Assembly (NCBI GenBank): GCA_013365325.1
Contig: JABVXV010000022.1
Span: 248,001-312,000, forward strand
Direction of reading: 5' to 3'
DNA length: 64,000 nucleotides
Source of the DNA: Dipetalonema caudispina
Lineage: Eukaryota; Nematoda; Chromadorea; Rhabditida; Onchocercidae
Part shown: positions 50,808-62,900 of the stretch, in pieces
Numbering within the stretch: position 1 is the stretch's first letter
Layout: each line of letters opens with the position of its first letter
The notes under the pieces: model-generated
Told to the model about the DNA's origin: nothing
What the model saw: only the letters and a program-made list of their open reading frames with translations
The model's database searches: none
Program-made: the position numbers and the translations under genes

Positions 50808-52066
50808 TTAAAGTGTTTTCTTATTATTTATAAGAAAAATGAAACTTGCGTCTGTTGGTTTCTGAATATCTGGTAGCCTTTGTTCTTTTGTTATTATCGG
50901 TTCGGTCCCTTCACAGTCACTGTATACCTGCAAAGCTAATGAAATAATATTTCTGACTTCCTACACTGTATACCTGCAAAGCTAATGAAATAATATTTCT
51001 GACTTCCTAAAGTTTTAAGCTTAGTTTGGAAATAAATTTATAAATCGCATAGAAATTTTACAAGAGCAATAGCTGGTATTACACTGAAATGAATATCAAA
51101 TGAGATAAGAGTCTGCCATAAATTACCTTAATTTTTTTGAATCCTTTCAGCGACTCGCAATCAAATTGTGCATTACCTTCCACGTCAATGGCCTAAAATC
51201 CATTTTGAATGAAATTTTTTCCTATCGGAACTTAAAAATAATATTCAGTTATTGACAACGATTCATAGGTACCTTTAGGTCCGGGAACAATTCCAAAATG
51301 GATTTTTCGTCAGGAAGCTTCTCGATTGCATTATTTGTCAATCCTATCACCATAAAACCTCGTAAACGAATATCGGGCAGTTCAAGCTGAAATTACCAAA
51401 TCATATCTCCTATAATACACTCGATGTGTTTTATCATGCAAAGTACAATTTAAGGAAAACTCTGAAATGCTCATCCAAAATATCACATATTAAAAAAACA
51501 TTACTGAAAACTTACTGTAGTTCGACGGCCATTATGACAATAGATTACTTCGTCGTCTGTATCACACTGACACTCATCCAAACACGGGAATACATATCCT
51601 TAATTAAATATGAAAAAATTTGTTAAAATTTTTGTTCATAAATAACTAGAATCACTGGAATTGGTTAGGGAAACGTCACTAGTACGATACGCTCACCTAT
51701 TAAGTTCAACTATTATCATTCTCCTTATGCGGATTAGGCGCCGTATGAGATCATCCGCTTCTGTATTAGGTGTTCCTGGCCAATCCAACAATGTCTTTTT
51801 CCGGTTGAACTTGCCAGCATGCATAAGGTACAATATTTTCTTCGTCCAACCGTAAAGTTGTATGAAGAAAAAGGTCATAGGTGAAATAATTGTGGTGGAG
51901 CTACTGTGAGACTAGGTTTACTACCAGGATCGAAAGATAGCTAATTACTTATCAGGATGAAGGAGAGGGTAACTTGACGTGAAAAGTGCCATTTTTAAAA
52001 CTTACCATAAATTGCGGGTGAAATGATTGAAAGATAAAATGTTGCAAAAAGACTAAAGTTGATCAT
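50808..52066 (-). CDS. Small secreted LRRNT/leucine-rich-repeat-type protein
   Basis: Minus-strand exons 52066-52006, 51598-51516, 51386-51273, 51192-51127 and 50927-50808 join in phase to 147 codons. The first exon is a signal peptide (MINFSLFATFYLSIISPAIYG), and the ATG follows a TTTCAG acceptor directly, as in trans-spliced nematode mRNAs. The second exon carries four cysteines spaced C-x3-C-x-C-x8-C (PCLDECQC...YC), the pattern of an LRRNT cap. The third exon has one LRR-like turn (GLTNNAIEKLP) and the fourth FDCESLKGFKKI, with a further Cys (YSDCEGT) in the last exon, perhaps closing a C-cap. No transmembrane segment or GPI signal is evident after the leader, so it is probably extracellular. 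It resembles small nematode LRR-cap proteins of unknown role; no specific ortholog is recognised. The acceptor of the last exon is duplicated (see repeat 50918-51009). Confidence 0.7.
50918..51009. repeat. 46-bp perfect tandem duplication spanning a splice acceptor
   Basis: The 46-base unit at 50918-50963 is repeated without change at 50964-51009. On the minus strand each copy contains the acceptor GCTTTGCAG and the first bases of the last exon of the LRRNT-type gene, so two identical acceptors lie 46 bases apart. Use of the upstream copy shifts the frame and ends after 18 codons instead of 39. Confidence 0.95.
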
Positions 52067-54779
52067 CTGAAATAATAAATTTGAGTGAATAATCGATTGA
52101 AGCACAACTGAACGACATTGTTTCAGATATCATTACCTGCATTGCATTCTTACCATTGATTTCTTAACAGATTTCAAAAATGAAGGAAAATGAATAGGAG
52201 AAGGGAAATTTCCAGAAGTTAAGAAGTGATTAGGAACTGAACAGCTGCATTTATTTACGTGACTCATTCATTTTGATCAATATATTGTAACGGAGAACAA
52301 CAAAATTTTTAAATGATTCTTGAATCAAAGATCAACTTCGATTATTACATTTCTTATTACAATCTATCATTGAAATATGATACGTCATTTTCATTTCCAT
52401 CGTAGTTAATATGTTTTTTATTTTTTATTAGCTGAAATACTGAATAAAAACAGGATGAAGAAAAAGAATAAACAATGAAAGTTCAAAATTTAATCCTAAA
52501 AATACCAAAGTACAGAAAGGTCATTTATTATTACAATTGATGCATTTTAATGCTCATGAATTGTTATTCTTACAACATTGGAACTATGAATAACGAGCAG
52601 TATGAAAATGTTCTCTCTCTCCTCCCCCTAATTTCAATTAGCTTTAGAGAATGAAAAGTTACACTTTAGTTAGTCTAATGGTGCAGTTTGAATGTAGCCT
52701 GTTTGCATTCAAGCTGGGTAAATTATAGCTGAAATAATTAAAAAAAGTTGACTTATAACAGCTGTATTGCTACAATGAGATAAGGCATCTCTGTATAAGT
52801 AAGATCGGTTCATCAAAGCAGCATGTAAGAAGCACAACATATGTTCTAATTTGCTTCAATAAAACAATGAAGGGAGTAATTGACCCTCCAAATAGCCACC
52901 GGTAAGAGTGTAAAAAAAAACAGACCATAGAAATTTTTTTGCAATGAAAAATAATAGTGGGAAGGTCAAGAGAGAGGAGGCATATGACCTTTGCAAGTAA
53001 CTGATGGTTAGCTTTACTGACGACTAACAACATATATTGATGTATATATATATATATATGTGGAAATGTGGGTATGGACAGTAATAACTTCTTTATTGGT
53101 GCTAATGATGACTGTAGTGAGTGGTGGTGAGAGGAGAATACTGCAGAAGAATCTCAACTGTTTATTATATCAGTATGACTTTTTAGCCTTGATTCATGTG
53201 CATACATCTGTAGTAGTTCTTTCTTCATGAAATACAAACTGAAAAGCATGCATTTCTTGCATAACTTCGTTTTTGATGTATTCTGTAAGACAAATGATGA
53301 AAGCTTACAAACAACGGAGAATCTTTCTAATTTTGTTGTTCTTAAATTATATTGAAAAATTGCTGTTCAAAGAGTTTCTCTATGAAATGCTTCCAACTTT
53401 GGTCGCATATTGTACGGGAAGAAAAAGGCTTAAACAGTAAAGTGTTCTGTTGAAAATGTATATTGAGAATTAAGCACTATGGAATGCTTCCCACCCTCTA
53501 TTCTCATTTTTCATTTCCCTGTCTCTCACTTAGCTCGTTTCCATATGCTCTGTTCATGATTCCCACAAAAATGCATCAAATGAACCATTTGCCATACAGT
53601 ACACTGTTCGTTAACATGCCTTTTTCACTTACCTTAAAAGCTGATCCCATTAACAACTCTTCAGAAGTATGATATAATTTAAGTATGATATAATCTATCA
53701 TCTCTACTTTTCCCACTAATTTTCTTGACAGTCATTCTGATTGTCATGCTCGGATCGTTCTGTTTTTTTTTTTTTTTTTCTTATGAATTTATTATTCACA
53801 GATTCACAAATATGTTCAATACATGTATCGTGAGGGTCACGGATCTGAAACGGATTATTCACAACAAAGAATATGTAAAAGAAAACGGAAATCTGATGAA
53901 GAAAAAAAAAAAGGGGTGGATACTTGTGTTAATTGGCATGAAAAGTTTAAATTGAATTTTAATCAAATGTTATGATCTAGTTATGTTATCATTTAAGTCT
54001 TCGTCTTACTTTAAAGAAAAGTAAGCAAGCGCGGGAAAAAATTTTTTGAAATTCTTGAGGAGTAAACTGTCGTATATCAATCAGCCAGATAATATAACAA
54101 CAATTCACCGCTTTGAGATAATGAAATCATTCCAATGAATAACGGAGAATTTGGTCTAAGAGGGCAATCAATTTCTCTTACTAAAAATATAAAATGTTGA
54201 TAATTATTAAATCAAATTAAAAGCATCCATGATTCTCATCAATACTTTACTAAATATTTCTAGATCTGGTTGGCATTCTTATATATTTTGTCTTTAAAAT
54301 TAAGATAACTAATCATTTTTGTACACTTCAAATACTTTTGGTATGAGTAGATAGAATTAGTTTGAGGCCATAATATCAGCTGACAAACTTTTGTCCCCGT
54401 TCCTTCAGGTCTAATGTCCTTTTCCTGCCCCTTTATTATTTTGTACTGTTATCGAATGTAAAACCAATATAGCTCTTGTTGTTCACACATGCATTTGCCA
54501 TTATTTCATAGCAACTTTTTTTTTTTTTAACAATAATAGTAACGAGAATAATTTGAAAGTATTTTCGAGTGATTAGGCCTCTGACTGTGTATTCCGGATT
54601 ATTGGATTCACTAAATTATCACTTATTTCCAGCCTTTTTTCTGGATAATACCAGGTGAGGAAGAAAAGACTTCATGAACCATAAAAGCAATTATTTTCAC
54701 TGTCAGATGATTGCATTTCGTTTTCCTTATTTTCTATGTTATGTATATTTCAGGTGATATTTTTCCGAAAATCGTATCC
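52067..54779. other. Divergent intergenic region between the LRRNT-type gene (-) and the TWK channel (+)
   Basis: No gene found. It holds a TA repeat (about 53041-53060), T tracts (53762-53779, about 54519) and a short direct repeat of AGTATGATATAAT near 53670-53695. Promoters of both neighbours should lie here. A TATTTCAG acceptor at 54746-54753 may be the trans-splice site of the channel mRNA. Confidence 0.5.
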
Positions 54780-57700
54780 ATGGTATGGAATTTGACCCGA
54801 TCAGGCAGTGAACAAGAAGACGAAGGGTTGAAGGTTATCGTCATGTGATTAAGAAATAAAGCTAGTAGCAAAGTAATTCACTTTGAGCCATAAATTCCCT
54901 TTTGCATGCTCGTAAATGTCATAAATACAAATTCCAGGTGTTGCAGAAGTTTTGCAGAAGAAAATACCGACATTCTCTTACGAATGTTTTAAAAAGCTCA
55001 AAATCTTACAAGCCAGAACCCGTAGCTACAGAAGCTCAAAACGTAGAATCTATTGGATTGAACATAAAGAACGTTATCAAGGTATATTTGTGATGATGTA
55101 CTGTATAAGCGCTATTCGTTTCTCCCGCCACAATTTCGTATTTCTTTTCTTCACTACTTAACCGCTCTATTTGAACTTTACTCATACTAGCATTACTTTT
55201 TTTTGTGATAGAAGGGAGGAACCAATCGCAATATAGCTAACAATATGAAAAGTGATCAAATACTAAAGATAATGAATAAAACTTCTGGAGAGCAAAACTC
55301 CTTCTTTGTTCTGGAATGATTTCTGGGCGTTGTATCGGTTTCTGAATGCAACGAGAAACAGGCGTAAAATAAAATCAATTCAGAAAGAGTGTAATTTAAT
55401 TTCTTAATGGTTCAGATTTTAGGATACAACAGATCATGGTGAATACAGTATTTACAGCGATGGAAGCAGCCAGCCAAGTGTGTATGATGTTATCGAAGAA
55501 ATCTTAAACAGTCAGAGCAAGTAAGTTTCTTAATTTATTTCGAATATATTAAATGGGATTCAGATAGATCCACGATATAAAAATACTAAACATTGTTCAA
55601 ATTTTATCTGTACTATTTAGATGTCATTCCTAACAATAATGATTTACTTGGGTATAATACTTATCGGAATGAATTTGTCTGTAGTCATGTAAGAATGCTA
55701 AGATTAAATAAGTTATATACTGCGGTAGATGCAAACATAAAAATAAATTCTTGAGAGTAGAGATATGGGTAGATTGAAAATGTCGGAACATCAGTACAGA
55801 TGACATATTTCATTCATTGTCGTTTACGAGCAGGCCAAATCGCCGCCATCCAATCAAGTTGATGTGGTACAATCTTGAGTTCAAGTTCGGTCGTTGGATA
55901 AAATGCGTATTATTGTTGTCAGTGCTAATTGCATATGCACTTTTCGGCGGATTGCTTGTTCACCAGTTTGAAGCACCTGCTGAACGCGAGCTGAATGCTC
56001 AACTTGACCAAGTAACTTTATCACCGATAGCAATGGTCGCCTTTCCGTAGATCCTTATTATCATTTCTTACTTGCAGGAAACGGTAGAGCGCCACAAAAT
56101 TTATGCGAAAAAAATATCAGGATTATTTACATCGCCATACTGTCAGTTTGCAGCAAAATACAGTGATGAACAAAATAGTACCGAGGTGAACTTTATAAAG
56201 TATTCTTACCTGTCACAGTAATTTCTTCATCATAAATCCTTAAGAAAATCAGAAAGATTTGATTTTTAAATTGAAATAATTGATCAAATTACCAGTTATT
56301 GGTTGACGAAATTATTAGCCAAACAGATGATTGATAGATGAGCTAATATCCCCTGTGTAATCATGATTTGAGTCGTTAGACTTGTGTCAAAATAAAATAA
56401 AAATTCCAATCATGTGTACTCAGAAACTCCTTTATCTTTTGAATCGTAGTTAAATTGAAATGTGGAGCATTCAATTGGATACTGTAGATAGCACCACTTT
56501 TAAAACAGATAACATGTAATAGAAGGCTTGAACTGCTACTAGAGGACTACGACGAGCTAATAGGTATTTTGGCCTATAAGCACAATCTCTGGAGATGGGC
56601 CGATTATTGGAATGCTGTGTTTTATTGTGGCACTATTTTTACCACTATTGGTTTGTTTTCCCCTTTATCTTATGAAGGCTTTTTAAACGCTATTATTTTC
56701 TGAACTCTTTTCATTAATAGTACTATATTTTACACTCTTCTATTGTCTTTCAACAAATTTTGTTTATAAACTGTGAGAAAAAAACATGAAATGCAGTAAT
56801 ATAGTAGGATCCAGATTATACAAATAAATACAGGATATGGAAATATATGGTGCCGAACTACCAAAGGCCGGATTTTTACTATTTTATATGCTTTATTGGG
56901 TGTGCCATATATGTTGGTAGTATTGAACGAATTTGGAAAGCTGATTCTTCTGTACGTACGCAATATTTGGCTTTTTATTCGGAAATGTTTCAAGTGCTTT
57001 ACACAATTTATATTAAGGTGAGCTGATTGAAATTTTGGCATAAACATACAGTTATATAAATCTTTTGCTCATGCGGTAATCATATTTAAGGTGGAGGACA
57101 AGGGAGTATCAGGTTTCTAACGAAGCTCAAATCAATATGAAGAAAACCCGTGAAGTAGTAAAAAACAGAACCTGTGACAGCAACGAAAATGTTCGTTATT
57201 ACTTTTTTATGCATTTTTCTCACCTTGTCATAATCTACATCGCACTGTTCAAGTCAGCTAGGAGTGGCATTCAAATACTTTGTTCTTACTGCTTTTCCTC
57301 GTCCGATTTCCCTAACAAACCATCTCAGCCGTTTCTGAATGATTGGAGGTGGACATCGATTATGTGATAATGTGCCACGAAAGGATTGTTCCCTAAGATT
57401 ATATTTTGAATAGGGGAATAGCCTGAATTGATAACGATAATTCTGAAAAAAATTAGCCTCGTGATTAGTGTTTCGTGCTTAGCTGCATCATCTATCTAAG
57501 AACTAAGAATAACCGTACGGAAGTTGACTCAGCTATATCACCTAACAACGATTAATTGAAATAATTGGGAATAAAAAGGCCTGGTGTAGACTTATTGCAG
57601 GATGCGACAAACAATGAAAACGATGCTTATGAAACATTTCCAATTTACGGTGCAATACTAATCATCGTTGTTTACATCGCACTTTGCTCATTCATATTTC

Positions 57701-59121
57701 GCATATGGGAGCATTGGGACTATTTCACTGCTTTCTACTTCTTCTTCATCTCCTTAACTACCGTCGGATTGGGGGACGAAATGCCAGATCACCCCCATTT
57801 TGCTTGCGGTAAGCTTCGTCTTATATTATGTGAAAACTATCAGCATCTATCCCCCTTCTTTATAACTTCATTTTCACTGATCATCAATAATTGTAACTTG
57901 ATGAGTTTCCAACATACCTACTCTCTTTCCAATTTGCTGACCTAAACTCACAACTTTTAGCTTAAATAAAGTATAAGATATGATTTGGATAGCTAAAAAT
58001 GTATGCATAAATGAGGATTCTGTTCTCAGTATTTTTCATATTTTTCATCGTTGGACTGGCACTGGTATCAATGTGTGTGTCAAGTGTACAGATGGAATTC
58101 GAAATGAGATTCATGAAAGCAATCAATCTGATCGATGAATACAGCAGAGAGAGACAACGTCGAGATCAGAAAAACTTGCTGAAAACTGTCGGTAACTTTT
58201 ACATTCGTTTTCCTTCTAAATGATAAGGGAAGTCAAACAACTACAATGTCTTCTGGTGACATTGGTGGCAGAAAAAGTAGGGTACTAAAAGGAGAGGGCT
58301 ATCAAGGTAATGGTTGTCCTTATCAAAAACTTATCACTTGGACTTACTTTCTTTAAAAAATACAAATTATATTTCAGGCGGTCCAATAAGATTCATCAAC
58401 TCAGTCCCTGTGTTGAACCCGCTTGCGTTCGTACCAGCTGTTTCAAATGGTCTCACAAAAAAACGGTACTTATTTTACGACTTCTACGCTTTCATTTGCT
58501 GCAACAACTCAACACTATCAGCAAAAACGCCCTAATATGGTAGCACCCATTTCAGTTAGTTCCCGCGTATGTCAACATTTCAATGTATCCCTTCCCAGAA
58601 CTTTGCCTGCATATGTTTGCATTGCACTGATTTTTATCTTCTCAATTCATTTCATCAACTTAGCGATGATCTACCATGCTTATGCACTATTCCTATTTCA
58701 AGTTTCCGGATCACTGAATCAGTCTCCAGCGCAAAACATATGGCCATGCCCGACTCCTTGCACAAACAGTTTGGAAGAAAAATAAATTTCTCCCAATTCC
58801 AAACTACTCCAGTTGAGTAGGTTCCGGCAAATGACAATTGATCCGAAGTGTCCAGTAGAAAACACATGACAGAAAACGCAACAACTCCACAGTCTCATAC
58901 TTATCCTTCATGAAACTTCGTAATATTAACGCTGCAATAGCCAAGCCTTCGTCATGCGGTTATAACTTTAATAATTGTTGAAATGAGGTTTCAACTGCAG
59001 GCATGCGTCGTCATCGGGATCACAAAGTAGCTTCCAAAGAGTGCCCTCCGTTCTCGAAACAGTGTTGTATCGAACAAGCATGCGGCTTTCTAGAAAGAAA
59101 AAACAGGAAGCTATATCATAA
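54780..59121 (+). CDS. Two-pore-domain potassium channel (TWK/K2P family)
   Basis: Background (leak) K+ channel subunit that dimerises in the plasma membrane and sets resting potential. Exons 54938-55081, 55423-55520, 55834-56011, 56078-56185, 56509-56650, 56834-57017, 57091-57190, 57601-57808, 58030-58191, 58378-58465, 58703-58816 and 59001-59121 join in phase to 548 codons. The start is probably ATG 54780-54782, one codon in a leader exon with its donor right after it. TM1 is CVLLLSVLIAYALFGGLLVH. Pore 1 is TTIGYGN, split by the intron at 56651. TM2 contains YALLGVPYMLVVL, TM3 YGAILIIVVYIALCSFIF, pore 2 TTVGLGD (57757-57777) and TM4 FFIFFIVGLALVSM. Both filters are intact. The cytoplasmic tail is Ser/Thr-rich with a basic end. 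I cannot assign a particular twk number. The start exon is inference; the rest is firm. Confidence 0.88.
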
Positions 59122-59982
59122 TTGTGAAATATGGCAAGTGAAATCGCTTGAAATAGACCACAAATTAGTATTTCTGTATTCCTTTGTCAATGATAGTAAT
59201 TTTTAAGAGAACCTTAATTACTGTCTACAAATCCTTATGGTCTTTTTTCTCCTTGTTAGGATTTTCATTTATAATGACTATTTGAAGATCTTTCACTCAT
59301 TGGTATTAACTTCTTTGTGTCTTGTACAAATGTTTTTACTGCCGTATAGGAATATTTTGATCGCTCACTGACATTTCCATATATTTTTAAAAGAAACATT
59401 TCGTTTCCCTGCTGCTAATAACTAATGGGAAGACTACTCAACCAATTCCACAGCTTTCCAGGTCATCACAAGTGTGGCATATGAGCTAAGAACTGCTCGT
59501 GGAGTTATCTTCAACAGCAGCAGTGTTGTAGTTTCTGGAGGAAAAAGATTCTTAAGCAAGTTGATGAGTTGTCGAAAGCAGTACCACTAATGGGACATTT
59601 CGCAGTATGAAAATGTAACTTGCTTCCAATAAATTAATGTCAACCCGCATTTTTATCCAAGATTTCTATTGAAAACGTTGACAAATGACAACCGTGTTTT
59701 GGACAATATTCCATCCAATCAAAATTTCATTGTTAAAACACAGCTGATGTAAGTAGCACACTGATCACACAAGTTTATTTACAAACAAGAACAGTCACTG
59801 GACTATACACTTCCTCACGCAGGATGTTATTTTGAATGATTTCTTACTAGTTTCCCCTTCCCTTCTCAAACGAAATCAATAAAGAAAGAGGAATAAGAAA
59901 TATCCCGAAAAGAGTTGAAAATTTTGAACTTGAATTCATAAAGCAACATCCTTGTAGGTGATGATAAGTTTCGGTTGGGCGT
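59122..59982. other. Convergent 3' region between the TWK channel and MIOS
   Basis: This should contain the two facing 3'UTRs. I see no additional coding exon; short frames on either strand lack splice context. Confidence 0.5.
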
Positions 59983-62900
59983 TTAGCACGAATCCTCACA
60001 AAATAAACAGGGCTGAGGTGGCTCAACATTTAATCCCACGATATCGATATTTTCCATTTTGCAGTTACAGAAACAACCACTTGCCGCGCACTCCGCATGA
60101 CCATTAAACCAATGCCATAAATGGGCCATATGACCTCCGTGACGGCATTTCTAAATAGAAAACCAAACTAAACCCGTGCTGTCATTTTAATTAATCCTAC
60201 TTTATATATATTCATTACCCTTTGAAATCTTTATATCATAAACATAGGTGAGAAAAGCAGCTCTAAACATTACCAATACTCTAATGACATCATTTGAAAA
60301 GCATTTCAACGATTGAATTTCCCAAACCTAAACTTTACACCACTTTTTTGTTCGTTAATAAATTAAAGTTACCATTAAATAACTTACAGCACCCATTAAT
60401 GCATCAGATTTTCTTTCAAATTTTTAAACATGCAATAGCAATCATAAATGAGCTAGTTGCTTCCATTTCGCAAATAATTTAGAACTGCCCATCTCTTTCA
60501 CAGGACGTCATTATTGCTTTGTGCTGCATCAGAGCCAACCATAATCAAAACTCAACCCCTAACGAATCTCTTAGCAAATGAATGTATCAGTTACATCAAT
60601 TTTCAAAGTCTCAAAGAAAGAAAATATGCGTACAGAGTACCTGACACCAGGTGAACCAAGAAGATAAGTGGCCAAGTTCGTGACATTCTGTCTGAACATA
60701 TGAACCCATGTGCCTACGACACAGTATGCATTTAGGAAGTGGTTTTAGGCAATGAGGACATGCCATTTCTCGAGCTGGAATAGAAGGAGCAGTTGATGAC
60801 CTAAAAGTAAACGCCTGATCATTTTCGAATTATCGGTTTTTTAAAAATTCAAAAGTTTAAGAAAAAAATTTGACTTCGGCATACATCAGCTGAATCCTTT
60901 CCTCCCATGTAACCAGTGAACTGATTGAAAAACAATCACTAGGAAGTGATCATACACGACAAAAAATTGTCAACCCGCAGTAAATCTCGCAATAGAAAGT
61001 AAAGTTATGCATATAAGGTTGACACATTTTACTGCATAAAAGAGACTGACTAACGTTGTAGAAATGTTTGATCGAGTTGTAGGTATGACTACTGCGGAAG
61101 GCACGGAAGTTGACGAGATATCTGATTTATCCAGCGCAATATTCTGGGGACAAAACTGACAACAAATTTCAGTCTGAAAATTAAATTATCAGTAGATAAA
61201 TAAGTATATAAATAAATAAGTAAATAAATACATGAAAACACTTTGAAAAAAAAAAAACCCCAAACAAGGAAAACAAACCTGCACGATATTTTGATTCATT
61301 CTTGATTCCAGTAAGATGTCATCTCGTCTCCATCCAAGTATACAATCAAGACGAGCTCTCTGCACCCACATACCCCATGTGTTTAGCATATCCAGATAAT
61401 CACAAACAATGGTACAACTTCGTTTTATATGCTCCCTGGAAGCAAACACTTACCGTTGAAAAGAATAAAATATATATATATATATATATATATACAGAAC
61501 AGATACGTTTACGAGATAAAGTAAATAACCTACTAACATAAGGCTTTCATAGTGCACTTTTGCAAATTCAGCTTGGTTAAAAGAACTGGAAGGTGCTTAC
61601 AATTCAGTACACGCTTCATTATCCTCAACAGCCAGTAACTCGAAATCACATCTAGCAATCTCTTCAGCCGAATAAGCTATAGGCCAAGATCGTTCCTTTG
61701 CAAAACAGCGTCCCAATACCAATAGAACTGTAGCTGTTTGTATATCTCCCGTGTAATCCACGTATCTAAACATTAACAAAACACCTTCAACAGTATTTCA
61801 AGATCTTATGCACGAAATTTATTCATTTTTGGTCAAAAATTACAGCAGATTAATGCATTCACTGATTTCCTTCAATAAATATAATAACGATACTCACTCA
61901 GACAACAAGTCATGAGTAGCCTTTTCATACGAAATACCAATGATGAGCAAACCAAAAAGTGTTCGGTGTAAATGCGCATCCATGAATAACTCCTTCATCG
62001 ACTTTATGAAATATTGATCGCTAAAGTGAATTGCAGCGAAAGCAATTCTGTCCTCTAACGGAATATCCTGTAATCTAGCTCTCTACACGCATCTATTTTT
62101 TCAAAACAGCCGAAAACTCTTTAATTCATCTACTTTCGAGTAATTTCAACCACGCCCTCTGAATTATTTCATGAAGCAATATGATGTATGACTTACTTGT
62201 TGATGAATAATACAGTAGAAATCGGAAAAATTATCACAACGGCCATCCAGAAACGTTATGATCATATTGAAATACGGATCCTTGACAGCGCTTCTGAGAC
62301 TTCCAGAAAACGATTTCCTAAACTAATTTTAGAGAGTGGCAAAAATGGATCAAGAATTAACTCGATAAGTTACATGTAGAAGCGAACCATTGGTCTGGTA
62401 GCTCTCGGTAATGCTGCAAAGCTTCTTGAAAAGCTTCCACCTCTAGCAGGCTTTCATCATTTGACTCTCTGGCTTTCTCCAACATCGAATTCAGAGTCTG
62501 GAAGGAAATGGAAACATTGGAAAAAAATTACTGCATCATACACTCCTCTAACACCAGTTCCAAATGAGCTCACTTTTTCCATTCTGCTTGAATCAGCTGT
62601 AACCAGAGCTGCAGCCACTGCCCGACTTTGCGTTCTCCTGAACAACGGCAAAGCTTTCAGAAATATTAAGGAAAAGCATCAAATCTATGCTTTCCGGTAC
62701 TTCATATTCAAATAGCAATAGGATAAAAAGTTTTAGCAAATGAATTATTACAAGTGAATGATTATCAATGACAAAAGCAGCCGTGCTCATCTTCTTGCTT
62801 TTACTTTTTCTTCCAATAAACAGGCACAATATGACAATAAGAAGGTCGTCTTAATGAATGAAGCCAGCAAACAACTTACCTTTCCGTAACATTTTCGTCA

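Noticed and set aside
57809..58029. Apparent one-base frameshift between pore 2 and TM4 of the TWK channel
   Set aside because: The mismatch came from assuming an acceptor at 58014-58015. The better acceptor TTCTCAG ending at 58029 restores phase and gives an uninterrupted TM4.
58460..58790. Apparent frame break at an A7 run in the channel tail
   Set aside because: A donor at 58466 (CG|GTACTT) followed by the exons 58703-58816 and 59001-59121 keeps the frame without any indel.
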